Source: Naematelia aurantialba (taxonomy: Eukaryota; Basidiomycota; Tremellomycetes; Tremellales; Naemateliaceae). Taken from it: DNA of 64,000 nt. The position numbers and the translations under genes are program-made. Every line of letters begins with the position of its first letter. The first letter of the stretch is position 1. Shown here piece after piece: positions 33,540 through 45,427 of the stretch. The DNA lies in NCBI GenBank assembly GCA_021527695.1, contig JAKFAO010000004.1, positions 1,343,001 through 1,407,000 on the forward strand, written 5' to 3'. The notes below the pieces were generated by a model that ran no database searches, was not told the origin of the DNA, and saw nothing but the letters and a program-made list of their open reading frames with translations.

Positions 33540-35265
33540 TCACGCGGCGAGGTGCTCCTTGAAGAACGAGGACAGGATCGTGTAGCCCTCGTGGTACTTG
33601 TCTGTGGCTTCCCCGCCCGAGACCTGAAAGATCAGCTCGCTGCGCTTCGTCGGTGGTGGTGGCGCTTCGTATGGTGGTGGTGGTAGTGAAAGTAAAGGCG
33701 GTGGACGATGGTGGGTGGATGGTAGTGGATGGTGTTGAAGGTAAAGGTGGTAGATGGTGATGGTGGTGCATGGTGGTGCAGGTGCATGCTGCTGTGGCTG
33801 TGGAATATGGAGGAAAATGGGGGCGGTCAAACCCCGACTTGGACTCACGACTCCACGGGCAGCCATGAACCCGTGGGGCATTGTTTCAAACTGCTTTATA
33901 AAGTTTTTGCCCGGGACCTTGGCCTCGACCTTGGCGTAGATCTTGTTGTACTGGCAAGCGATCAGCGGCGTACTTCGCCCATGGTCCAATACCGCGCTGA
34001 GCCGGGACAGACAGCCACGCCACGTACAATGTTCATATCCTCAGCTTGGGTCGTGAGGAGACACAAGGGCACATTGATCTTGTCGGCGTCCTCCTCGGCC
34101 CCAAACCTGTGGCCGTCAGCTGCAGTTCAGGCCCAACCAAGTATCACGATATCACGATTACCCCGATGGCATATCCAGGACCATGTGACAGCGGAGAATG
34201 AGAATTGCGAATGGGAAATTGAGTGCAGTGCAGCCAAGGACAGAGACTGCGCAGGGACAGGAACTGAGCAGGGAAGAAACGACCAACGCACGAAGGGTGA
34301 GTCCCAGCGAACGCGTCAAACTCGCCGACGCCATCGGAAAGCATGACCGCCTTGTACCCCCAACAGGAGCCGATGCAGCCTACTTTGCTGTACGTTGCCT
34401 TGAGCGCCTTGGCACAGTCCGCGATGGGCTTGGACTGGGTCGCGACCGCACCGGGGAATGAGCTGAAGAACGCGGCTCTAGAAGCTTCGCCTCTGGGCTC
34501 GTCAGCGCATTCCCTCCGTCACACTCGTCGCTCCTCGCATCACTATCTTCTCTCTTTCTTCTCTCCTCTTTTCTCTTTCCTCCTTCTCTTTCCTCTGTCC
34601 CATGTCCTCTTTCCTCTCTCCTCCTTTCCTCCTTCCTTCTCCTCTTTCCTCTTTCCTTCTTCTCTTTCCTCTCTACTCTTTCCTCTTCCCCCCCGGTCCC
34701 CTTCTCTAGTCATCCGCAGAAAACACTGCAGGTTCGCAATCTCAAAACACTCAAAACACTCACCCGGGCTGGAACATTGCAGCCGTGGCGTAGTTGCCCA
34801 ACAGCAGATCAGGCATGACGACTCGGAACCCCTGGGTCGCGAGGAGGTCGGCACCTGGAATACATGTCAGCTGCCGCCGTGTCCACACCCCGAACTGCAA
34901 ATTCCAGCACCGCAACCTCAGAACGATAACGTCGACTCACCCTGCAGGATTTGAGGCGAGAACCCAAAGATATCATACACATACAGCAGCACGGCCGTTG
35001 CGTCCTCGGGACCAATAGCGTACGCCTTGAACCCCGCCAGCTCAATGTAATCGCCCTTCGGCGTGTAATCTGCCTGTACGGGCGGGAGCTGGCAACATGC
35101 TGTGTCGATGCGGTCAGCTCAGCTCCTCTGGTATATCATATACGGAGATGCGGTGCGAGTGCGATGCTAGGGATAGGAATGGTGCCGACGTTGCGTGAAA
35201 GGATTCTGGTGCAAGGGACCAGTGCCCGCGTGGTGGGAACAGAGTTGGAGCGCACCAGACGACAT
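33540..35265 (-). CDS. Dienelactone hydrolase family alpha/beta hydrolase
   Basis: Predicted 241 aa. Exons: 35256-35265 (10 nt, encoding MSS plus one base), 34941-35099, 34764-34854, 34292-34492, 34028-34106, 33849-33950, 33540-33623. Seen: CCQLPPVQADYTPKGDYIEL, YVYDIFGFSPQILQGADLL, GFRVVMPDLLLG, the nucleophile elbow GCIGSCWGYKAV with the family's catalytic Cys, GTHPS, and MPHGFMAARG with the catalytic His. The complete triad is Cys/Asp/His. Fungal members act on dienelactones from aromatic breakdown or on other small esters; the true substrate is unknown. The 10-nt first coding exon is supported because MSS-ACCQ then matches the usual N-terminus of these proteins. Intron 6 holds a ggtggt repeat and intron 3 a long CT-rich tract. 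Confidence 0.9.
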
Positions 35266-36603
35266 TCTTAAGTTGCGCTGGAATTCTAAGTTACGATGGA
35301 GATGCGCCTAGAAGTCTGAGGAGATGTACGGGACGTCTCAGTGCTGACAATGACGGTGCGCTGAGATGTACAGTCAGCAACGCTCGCTGACGCGTGTATT
35401 TATAGGTCCCTGTTGTCCAGCAGACACCCGAGCTGAGAAAGGATGGGACCGCGCAGGGAGCCCTCACCGCACCGTTGTCTGCAGGCAGTCTGTGGTCTAC
35501 GCGATGCGAGACTCCCGACTCACAGAACTGAGCCGTGGATATTTCGCGAACAGCACTGGCCGGAAGAATGCTCGACGCTTTCCAAGGCGATAAGTGGAAG
35601 ACTGGGATGGGAGCAAAAGAAACAAAAACCCAAGACAACCCTCGGCTTACGACGCTTGGCTCGGGCACGCCCGAAGGAGGCACGGCCCAAAGACTCGGAT
35701 AATTCCAGATATACGCTGCCGCCTCCCTTTTGTTTTGGACTCGGACAACCGCACCACTGTCCTCGGTGATGGCAGCTTTGGTTTATGGCTGACAGTGAAG
35801 CAAGAGCACAGCAGCACGTATGCACGTCCGTCTGGGCAACGTTCCACTGATTTCGAGACATTACAACGAGTGATTCCAGACTTTACCACTGAACGTCACC
35901 TTGAGATACCCATTCCAACGGAGGCAGTGGCTCAGGGCGGAAGAACCGTGTAGGGCAGGCAGATGCAGGCAGATGTGTACATCAAGAATTGCGGATGCTC
36001 GAACAAGGCTGCATGACACAACGAACCCGCCAGTACTTGCTCTCTTCGGCGAGTCCAAGGCGGTTCTCGAAGAGAATCCGGTCACGGAGACCTTTTCATC
36101 CCACTCGATCATTCCCCTCGTTCTTCCCTCCTTTCCCCTCTGCTCTTCCCTCCTGTTCTTCCCTCCTTTCCCTCTCGCTCTTTCCTTGCTCTACCTCTCC
36201 CTCTGTCGGTCCATTCCTTTTTCCGCTTGCAGTCTCTCTGTGCGCCTACTCTCATGAGATGAGGGCATCGGTCCTCGAGGCGAAAGAGCACTCGCGCGTG
36301 TTTTGGAGAATCTGCCCCGGCGATCAAACGAGCGTGCACCTCAAAGTGACAGCGACCCAGGTATTCGGTACGGGAAGGCACCTTGCAAAGGACGATAAAG
36401 GGTCACCTTCGGTGTCGTGACATGATCCCCTGTCCCATATTTGCTTCTACAGCACCAGCGCTAGGTGACCGAGGTCCATAATGAATAATGAATGACTCCG
36501 GACTCGTCGGACTCGCTTTCGTCACTCCCTGCCTTGTCGGTCCTTCTGACCCATTATCGCCCCATTCTTCTAGCTCACCCATTTCTCTTGACTGAGTGCG
36601 CAG
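35266..36603. other. Divergent intergenic region, dienelactone hydrolase / DUF6534-like A
   Basis: 1.3 kb with no supported gene. It has a CT-rich tract at 36110-36240 upstream of the membrane-protein gene. Open frames here are short and show no family resemblance. Confidence 0.55.
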
Positions 36604-38473
36604 ATGTCAAACTCAAGCACCGGACTCACAGCGCAACAGCAAGCAGTGGAAGATGCTGCCAGAGCGCTCTTTGACGCAAACCGCGGACTTAATTTTGGCC
36701 CCTGGATCGTCGGGTACGCAACACCAGTTCAAAAACTAAGGAGCAATGTGCACTGTACTGATGATGATCCTTGATCCACCGTAGCTTCATGTTTGATTTC
36801 GTCCTCTTTGGCGTCATGAGCCACCAGTTGATGCTATGGTGGAGTTTTGGCCACAAAGAAAGGCTGTTTGTCAAGATTCTCCTCGTGACTCTCTACTTCC
36901 CTTCCAGTAAGCGCCAGACTGACCAACGCAAAAGGGGTGGTCGATACTTGCTGCCACTGCAAATACGTGCTTGTCAGTCCCGCTTTTCTCTTCGTAGGCG
37001 TGAGACAAGGTACTAACAAACCAAGCGGCCTGGCTTTGATGTTCCATCTCTTTGTCTACGGTTTCGGCCATTATTCCAATTTCGTCGAGTTGGAGTGTGA
37101 GTCTCGCTGCACGCCTTTCGTAATCAGTCACTGAGGAGGATAGTATGGGGCTGGTACACAATCCTCGATCCGTTCGTGGTATGCGCTGTCCAGGTCAGTC
37201 TCGATGTGAATCGCCGCTTGGAAGGCCATTTGCTAATGGCGCAACTAGCTGTTCTATGCAGAACGTGCCTACCGGCTGAACGACAAGAAGATCTGGATAC
37301 CGATCAGCCTGGTCGGTCTCGCGTGAGTCTCGCTACCACCTCGGTTGGGTCCATGTCACCGCCTGCGATGGCCCCCTGAGCTGCATGGTCTACGAGTGCC
37401 ACCACTCAGACTTTTGTTCGCTTACCTTGGTCAGACTCGCGTCAGCGGCCGGCGATTTTGCAGCCAAGATCGTCAGCGAAAAATCGTCCCTTGCGGGCAT
37501 CACCGTAAGCGTCACAATACACTGGTCTGTTCTAGCATCCACAGCGCTGACTTGGGTGTCTCACTAAGGCTATTGGACCGTATTTCTACGTGTGGTTCGG
37601 TACGGAGCTGGCTGGCGACCTCCTCCTGACTGTCATGATGGTGATTGGCCTGCGACGTTCCCGGACAGGGTGGCGAAACACTGACCGCTTGGTGAATCGT
37701 CTCATGCGGTGCGTGCTGCTTTCATCCTACCTCTGAAGACATCGGTAGAACCAGACATCGTTCTCGGAGTATTGAATGAAGATACGGTCCAAGCTCACGC
37801 GGCTCGGGTGCAGGTTATCAGTAGAGACCCAGCTGCCGTGCACACTCGTCGCCATTGCGATTATCATCACGTGGTCCGTCAGCCCCAGGGGCTACCTCAG
37901 CTTCTTCTGGGAGCTGTGGCATGCCAAGACGCACGTATGCGCATTTCTCGGTGGGTTCACCTGGTCGTGCGACTCTATACTTACGCCCGCCATGCTATCG
38001 CAGCCGTCCTCAACACCCAGTTCAGCCTTCGTGAGCAATTCGCAACGAGTGGCGAAGACTCCGTACACAAGGTTAGTCACAACACCCGCCCGCGTCCCCT
38101 TGCCCACCCGCCCGCCTACGCATTAACCACGGCGCAGAGGGCCAACAAGTATCCGTTACGCGCGTACACCATGCACCAAGCCACAGTGGATTTTGAGGGA
38201 GTCAAAATTGACACCAGCACATATACCGAGGTGCGCCGTGCGCATGTGGCCGGTCCCCATTCCCCCGGCGGGCAACCACGCTGACAAGTGGTTCTGTATT
38301 AGGAGCACCGTGTGGTGGGTTTACCGGTGGGACTGAATCGACAGCACGTGCTCGGAGGATCCGATGCGCCGAGCGAGGGAACGAGCGCCGAGGAGGCTGA
38401 GGAGGTGGAGGAGGCAGAGAGGGAGACCGAGAGCCAGGTGCTGCCTGGGCGCAGCGACTTGGGTCCGAGCTAG
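36604..38473 (+). CDS. DUF6534-like seven-helix membrane protein, array copy A
   Basis: Predicted 373 aa. Exons: 36604-36713, 36785-36884, 36935-36972, 37026-37096, 37144-37193, 37249-37322, 37435-37504, 37569-37708, 37814-37950, 38004-38071, 38138-38230, 38303-38473. After a short polar start, GLNFGPWIVGFMFDFVLFG begins the first helix, then GWSILAATANTC, ALMFHLFVYGFGHYSNF, LWGWYTILDPFVVCAVQLFY, AERAYRLNDKKIWIPISLVG, YVWFGTELAGDLLLTVMMV, RTGWRNTDRLVNRLM, ETQLPCTLVAIAIIITW and FWELWHAKTHVCAFLAVLNT. This order of helices and the R.GW..TDRL.NRL loop resemble basidiomycete DUF6534 proteins, whose function is unknown. The cytosolic tail is acidic (EEAEEVEEAERE). It differs most from copies B and C. 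Confidence 0.85.
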
Positions 38474-39936
38474 CTGTGTCGACGCGAGCCTACATGTACA
38501 TAATGTAGCGGATATGGACCTTGTCATGAGCTGATTGGCGTTGTCGGGCTATACGCAATTCCCCGCCACCCCATGCCATATAGTGCATGAGACTCAGAGA
38601 TTGGAAAGCCGCGCACGGGGCACGCGCGGGGGTGCGTGAGACCCTGACGCGTTTCGAGATGGTCTCGACATCTCTCCCTCACCTTTCAGCACCTACTCGA
38701 CGTCTGCCAAACGGCCAAGCTCGCCGTTGCTTACGCAGTCGGCTCGGCTGTCTGTATTTCCGGAATAGACCCGCCCATCAAAGCTCCTGCTGCGTGAATG
38801 CGCCACGGCCGTGATCCAAGGAGGAATCCGTCTTCCCCCTCCCGTTCCGTCCTGATTGGAATTCCGTGGTCTTCTTTGACCGTCCCGCTGATGGGCTGAT
38901 GGGCTGATGCGCCGATGAACTGATTGGCTGATTGGCTCTTTGGCGATGGCTGATGAACTGATTGGCTGATTGGCTGATTGACGCAGTGATGCCGCGACAA
39001 CGTGAAGTCCTCTACCTGTGTACCTTGTGTTCCGCCTGACTGGCGCCTCACCACACCCTCCCAACCCCACCTACCGTCAGTGCCCACACAGCACATTCCC
39101 CGCGCTGGACGGAAGCGCGCACTCGCGATGCTGTGCGAAGGCCTGGTCTGCGATACGGCGAAATCCGCCGACTCCATTGTCCCCCTTGACTCGTGGGCAA
39201 AGGCACACCAAGGCCGAGAAGGACGCTCAGAATGCCGTTCCCTTGCCTTACCCGCTTGGCCAGGTATCACTGGGTTCCGTTAGGCGTTACTGGGTCCGTA
39301 GAGCGACTGCCTTGTGTACAAGGGAGTACTTTCGGGTGGTACACAAGGGAGGACCTTCGGGCGGTCGCGGTCGGCCGGGTCGACGGGTATAGCTCGGAGG
39401 AAGGCAATGAGAGGGGGAAGGCAATGAGAGGGGGAAAGCCATGAGAGGGGGAAAGCAATGAGAGGGGGAAAGCCATGAGATGGGCAAGGAGGGGGATGAG
39501 GGCGGGAAAGGCACTTTGCCGGCACCGACGCCGCATCGGGGCAGGTAGTGCTTCCACTTTGGTCCCACTTTGGTTGTCGTGCGTCTCCCCTTTGACAGCG
39601 GTGCGGATGCATAAGACGAGATGATCCCCCCTTGTCCCTCCCTCACCTCGAGTGGAACCTTGTCTTTCCCCATTCCCTCGTCGTGCGGAACCTTGTCGTC
39701 TTGGTCGCAGTCTCCTTCGTTTCCTTCGGCCCCTCGTCGCGCTTTCGTGGTCCGTCTTGGTTTTACCGTCGTGCTGTCTTTGTCTTTGCCGTCGTGCTGT
39801 CTTGGATACTTGAGGCCGTCACCGTGAGACTGTAACTTGGTGGTAGCTGTGTTCGACTGTAGCCTGGACTCTCTGACACCGTCCGACGAGGCATACTCAT
39901 ACCCCAAGACCAAGCCGCTACAAGAGCGCATCAAGC
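38474..39936. other. Spacer between array copies A and B
   Basis: 1.46 kb. Contains a degenerate ctgattgg/ctgatggg repeat (38885-38985) and about five copies of a gaaagcaatgagaggggg unit (39400-39480). Open frames here are repeat-derived. No remnant of a fourth gene seen. Confidence 0.6.
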
Positions 39937-42001
39937 ATGGTGGACTCTACGACCGGCCTGACGCCGGAGCAGCAGCAGGCTGCGCTCGAGCAAGCTGCTG
40001 AAGCCCTGTTTCAGAGCAATCTTGGGCTCTACCTCGGGCCGTGGATTATGGGGTGAGTCCTGGTCAACCGCCACCAAGCCCAAAAGCTCCCCCCCCCCAA
40101 CCGTGTCAACAGCGTGACTGGTACCCACACTGTGGACGATCGTGAAGACATCGGCTGACGGCTCCAGCTTCGCTTGCGACTTTGTCCTCTTTGGAATCAT
40201 GTGCCATCAGCTCATCCACTGGCTGAGCTTCGACGCGCATGAACGACCTTTCGTCAAAGTCCTTCTGGTACTGCTTGCCCATCTGCCCTCCAGAATGTAC
40301 CACTGACGCTGGATCATGGCAGGCCTGGGCAGTGCTGTGTTCTACTGCTACTACATGCTTGTAGGCATCTCCGTCCTGAGTCTCAAGGGCAATCTTGATA
40401 GTGTTTCAGCGCCGTCGCCCTCGCGTTTCACCTTTTCGTGTATAATTTCGGCACGTACTCGGAATTTCTCACCCTGCGCTGTGAGTCGACACTGTCCAAA
40501 GCCATAGACGTTTCAGACCTCGCCGCTGGGGCCGAATGAGGCGATACTGACAGGTCACAGTTACCGGCTGGTACACCATTCTGGATCCCGGCGTGGCTCT
40601 GCCCGTCCAGGTACGTTCAGCGCCCAGCGCCCTTAAACGCCCTGTGACAGCGTTGCTGACGTTGCTGGCAGCTGTTCTACGCTGAACGAGCGTATCGCTT
40701 GAACAAGAACCAAGTCTGGATCCCCATTATCGGTGTCATGTTGGCGTGGGTATCCCAAGACGTCGGCGTCGGCCACACATTGGCTGTACAAGTCACCGGG
40801 GGAGCTGACTACGTGAAGCCTAGGTGGGTTGGCAGGCGCCATCGGTGCCCGCATCGTAGCGGATCGTTACTCGTTCTCCGAACTAGACGTAAGTCATGCA
40901 CACCGCCACTGCTCGCGCGACAAGGCTGGGAATGCTAAAGTCTTGACTGGGTGTAGAAAGACAAAGCGTACTTTTGGGTCTGGTTCAGCTTCACGTTTGT
41001 CTGCGACTCGTTCTTGACAGTGATGATCCTGCGCGGTCTGTGGACTGCGCGGACAGGCTGGAGCGAGACGGACCGGATCGTGAAGAAATTATTCACGTAC
41101 GAGGCCGCCCTGCACAACGGAACAAGGCTGATGAGATTCCCTCCCTCCTCGCTACTCCTTACTCCCTGCTATCTTCCTTCTACCCTCGTCAATTCGTCCA
41201 CTTACAACTTCGCGTGTCGTCGACCTTCCTCTGTCCTCGGATGCTTGGGCTGTCCGTGCAGACTCTCGGTCGAGGCGCAGATGGGCCCCACGGTGCTGGC
41301 GCTCGTGCTGATGATCACGTACGCGGTCAGCCCTGGGTCCTACATGCTCGTGTTTTGGGAGATCTGGCACCCTAAAGCCTACGTCTGCGCTTTCCTCGGT
41401 CAGTCTCCTCTCCTGCGTTATCTTGCCTCGTGTTCCCCTTGTTATACTGCCTTCTCCGCTACTCGTGCTAACACGCATCACTAGCTGTACTGAATGCCAA
41501 GTTCTCGCTGCGGGCAGAGCTTGCTCTCGGTGGCGAAGACTCGACGTACAACAAGGTCCGTGTCCCGGTCGGCTGATCGACTGGTCATTGGCACCGCTGA
41601 CGACGTGGCAGCGCAACGAGAACACGTTCACCGGGAAGGCCTCGAAGCAGCAGCAGCATACGGTCAATTTCGAAGGCATCAAGGTCGATACGACCACGTT
41701 CACAGAGGTGCGTGACTGATTTTGCAAACGCCTCTGTGGCGCTGGCCCACGACCTGCTGTTCTTCTGATTTGTAAGACCGGGTGTTGCGCTGGCTCTGAT
41801 GTGCTGTGCCTCTGCATCGATTTGAGCTTTGGTTGGCGTGAGCTGACTTTCCAGTCACACGAGATCCCAACGCTGAGGGTGGGGATCAACCGCCAGCCTC
41901 CGCCGCCGATCCCCTCGGACTCGCAGAGCGAGCTCGCACATGGAGATTGGGACGCCGCGAGCAATCGATACCTGACTGAAAGTCGAGACGTCCCGGTGTG
42001 A
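39937..42001 (+). CDS. DUF6534-like seven-helix membrane protein, array copy B
   Basis: Predicted 369 aa. Exons: 39937-40052, 40168-40267, 40323-40360, 40410-40480, 40561-40610, 40672-40745, 40819-40888, 40957-41096, 41262-41398, 41485-41555, 41612-41707, 41855-42001. Starts MVDSTTGLTPEQQQAALEQA, then GLYLGPWIMGFACDFVLFG. Later blocks: AWAVLCSTATTC, GWYTILDPGVALPVQLFY, AERAYRLNKNQVWIPIIG, ALGGLAGAIGARIVADRYSF, FWVWFSFTFVCDSFLTVM, RTGWSETDRIVKKL, FWEIWHPKAYVCAFLAVLN. Each block aligns with copies A and C and exons 2-9 have the same lengths. It ends with a short polar tail (DWDAASNRYLTESRDVPV). Function unknown; by topology a receptor- or sensor-like protein is possible but unproven. The acceptor before exon 7 (gtgaag) is atypical but required by alignment with C. 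Confidence 0.87.
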
Positions 42002-43360
42002 GCATCGACTGTAAGGATCGACTGTGAGCATCGACTGTTAGCATCTACTATGAGCATCGACTGTGAGGATCAACTGTGAGGTGTGAGGATCAAGGGCCGC
42101 GGGCATGTGTACAGTGTTGGGCCTGATCCCTGTCATTTGGAATACATCACAGTGCCCACGATAGATGGGGTGCCATGTATCTATTGCTCTGTTCGTGGCA
42201 TGCCGAGTCGGTCGGGCATATTCTGTCCGTGGTACGCCTCTGTGGCTGTTCACGCGGGACCAGTGCCCATGGTCGTGCAGCGCAAAATTGGGCGTGACGA
42301 TGACACCCTTGCATGCGTGCTGCCATCCTCTGGAAAATGGAGTCGCCACCGCAGTATCCTCGAGGAGGCCGTGACAGGTTTTGCTGGTTCTAGAAGCACC
42401 CTCACCGTGAGCGTGACACCGGGTGATTGGCGCGGGCTCCTCTAGTCATGTGCCGTGGTACGGGCTGACGGGGTGATTGGATCACCGGCTGACAGTGATC
42501 ATGACCCACTCTACTCTTCCCGTCCTCTCGAACGGACGACCGTATCCATCCAGCCATCAGCAGCAGCATCAGCATCACATCAGCCCCAGCAGCTCCACTC
42601 GTCCGAGTGGCCCGATAACTCATATCGGGGATCCATCACTTGGCCTTCCTTTGTTCGTTGGTGATTGGTGATTGGTGATGGATGATTGATTGACGGCTGA
42701 TTGATGGGCAAGGATTGGCCCAAGCCTGTGTCTTTTTCCCAGTCGCCTCCTTTGTCCACTCCCTTTCCGTCTCCATCGTCTGCCTTCCCCTCCCTGCTTT
42801 CTTGCATGATCGGGGCCGTCGTCCCCTGAACACGGACAATCCTTAGGCTGCTGGTCCTGTTTTCCAACACTCTGTCCTCGACTGATTGCTTGCTGACATT
42901 CCTTCGGAGGCTGATCGCTTGCAACACTCCCCGGGGGGAGGTACTGCCTCACCATCCGTCTCTTTCCTGTCCAGTCCCAGTTTGGTAACGAGCAATGTTC
43001 GGTCAAAGCGACCTGGACCATGCACGGCTATGAAAGGCACTTGCAAACTTTCCTCCCAAGGGAGTCCCCTTTGACGCCGAACACAGTGTCGCACAGGGCG
43101 TGTTCTTTGGCGTCGAACACGCACTGCGTTCCCCGCGGAAACCGGAAGAGATGCGCAGGTGAAGCCTTTGGCCGCCTGACTAGTCCCGCCGTGTCTGGCT
43201 GCGAGGGCAGAGAGAGCCAGTTTGTATAAAGATGCGGGCAGGGTTGCTCGAACGGCACTTGTCAGTTAGCCCTCAGGCGCAGCAGACCTCTCACGCCCAG
43301 TGCACTCGTTAGCGGCGGTCTCGCACCGTGGTTATCCTTCAACTCATTAGCACTGCGACC
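42002..43360. other. Spacer between array copies B and C
   Basis: 1.36 kb. Begins with repeats of gagcatcgactgt (41998-42080) and has a gattggtgattgg repeat at about 42658-42710, similar to that in the A-B spacer. No gene seen. Confidence 0.6.
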
Positions 43361-45427
43361 ATGTCGACTTCCCTCGCTGGTCTGACGCCAGAGCAGCAGG
43401 CTGCTGCCCTCGAGCAGGGCGCCAAAGCGCTCTTCAGCACCGACTTGGGCCTGTACATAGGCCCCTGGGTGCTCGGGTGGGTCTTGACTCCCAGACGCAT
43501 CATCCAACGCCACAACCTCTCCGTTCCCTCGGCTCTAACTCTACCACTCGACGGAGGGCACGTCCAGTACAGGACAAGGCGATTCGGGCTGATCTGTTGT
43601 GCAGCTTCACATTCGACTTCATGCTCTTCGGCGTCATGTGCCACCAAGTCACCACCTGGCTCACGTTCAGCAAGAACGAGCGGGCGTTTGTCAAGGTCCT
43701 CCTGGTGCGCTGGCCTTTGCTCCTCACCCGCTCAGAGGCTGGACATCGCTAAGGAGACTCGCAGTTCTGGGCAGTGATCGTCGCGACGGCGTCCACGTTC
43801 TTGTACGTCCCTACTTTGGGATGTTCACTCGCAGGCAGTCTGACTCCGCCTTCAGTGGACTCGCAGTCATGTTCCATCTGTTCGTTTACCACTATGGCAC
43901 CTACTCGACGTTTTTGTCCATGAAACGTGAGTGACTCCTGCTCACCTTGCTGCCGTATTTGCCATTTGTCCTGACTTGTCGGGGCAGTGGTCGGGTGGTA
44001 CACCGTCCTGGATCCACTCGTGGTCTTACCTGTACAAGTGAGTAAGATGCCAGACGAGCTTGCCCACTTACGCCTTTGAAGCTGTTCTACACGGAGCGGG
44101 CGTACCGCCTGAACAAGAACAACGCATGGATCCCAATCATCGGAGTTACTCTTGCGTATGTCGCGCACCGCCTTCTCTCCATACCGTACAGTACCAAGTG
44201 GCGAAAGCCCATTCGCCACCACTGACCAACGCAGCCTCGGGGGCCTCGCTGGAGCCCTCGGAGGGCGCGCTGTCGTCAACCGCTTCACATTCGGCCAGCT
44301 GACTGTGAGTGTCGAGACAGCATCTTGCATGCGTGTTACCGCAGCGCTGATACACGGTCGGGTGGTAGGGCCTGCGAGTGTATTTCTGGCTGTGGTTCGG
44401 GTTCAGCCTGGCGTGCGACGGCTTCATCACGGCCATGATCCTCTTTGGCCTGTGGCGAAACCGCACGGGATGGAGCGAGACCGATCGGCTCCTGAACCGC
44501 TTGCTCAGGTAAGCACGACACCATGTGCACCAGGCCGCAACCCCCCTTCGCCACCGACGTCGCCACCGAGCCTACCCACTACCGCTACCGCCACCGCTAC
44601 CCATGTTTGGCGCGATGTTCTGAAACCCCAGTGTGGCCAGCTGATGCCTGATGTAGGATCTCGCTGGAAGCCCAGATTCCATGCACCATCGTCGCGCTGG
44701 CGCTGATCATCAACTCGGCCGTCGCGCCCGACTCGGTCCTCGTCGCCTTTTGGGAGATCTGGCACCCGAAGACGTACATCTGCGCCTTGCTCGGTGAGTG
44801 TCTCGTCTCCCCGTCTGGCTCCGTTGAGCGTGCGCAATATCACCCTACCCATGCCTGCCACGGCGAAACTGATACTGGGCAGCGGTGTTGAATGCGAGAT
44901 TCTCGCTGCGTGCGGAATTCGTATCCGGTGGCGTGTTCGCCACAAGCAAGGTCAGTCATAACCAGTCCCAGTCCCAGTTCCAGTGCAGTGTCCAGTGTAG
45001 TGTCCAATGTGCAGTTGTCAGGAAGACGTGCAGTGCCCCGTGCAGTGTCCAGTGGCTCCGTCCCCGAAAGTTGTACGATCCGCCTTCCGCGTTGTTCCAA
45101 CACACGGGAGAAGAGCGCTGATTATGCCTACAAGTAGAAAGTCGAGAACACGTATCTCCGCTCCTCCCGCGCCGGACAGAACACCATCGACTTTGAGGCG
45201 TTCAAGAATGACTCGACGACGTTTTCAGAGGTAAGGGGGATAACACGCAGCACGCAGCACTTGGAGTGCGCTGACCCCACCTGTAGGCCCAAGAGATCCC
45301 AGCCACGCGCGTGGGGATAAATCGACAGCAGCCTGAGCCGTCTGACGCACACAGTAACGCAGACGGCGAGCATGCCGAGTGGGATGCAGAGAGCCAGCGC
45401 TACTTGAACGGGAGTATCAGAGCGTAA
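43361..45427 (+). CDS. DUF6534-like seven-helix membrane protein, array copy C
   Basis: Predicted 365 aa. Exons: 43361-43476, 43605-43704, 43765-43802, 43856-43926, 43988-44037, 44082-44155, 44235-44304, 44369-44508, 44657-44793, 44883-44950, 45138-45230, 45287-45427. Begins MSTSLAGLTPEQQAAALEQG, close to copy B, followed by GLYIGPWVLGFTFDFMLFG, FWAVIVATASTF, GLAVMFHLFVYHYGTYSTF, GWYTVLDPLVVLPVQLFYTE, ALGGLAGALGGRAVVNRFTF, RTGWSETDRLLNRLL, EAQIPCTIVALALIINSA and FWEIWHPKTYICALLAVLNA. The C-terminal tail is short and polar. Intron 10 (187 nt) contains cagtcccagt/cagtgtccag repeats. B and C are more alike than either is to A, suggesting a later duplication of B/C. Function unknown. Confidence 0.87.

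Noticed and set aside
39287..39934. 215-codon minus-strand frame between membrane-protein copies A and B
   Set aside because: Largely made of the gaaagcaatgagaggggg repeat; no conserved segment.
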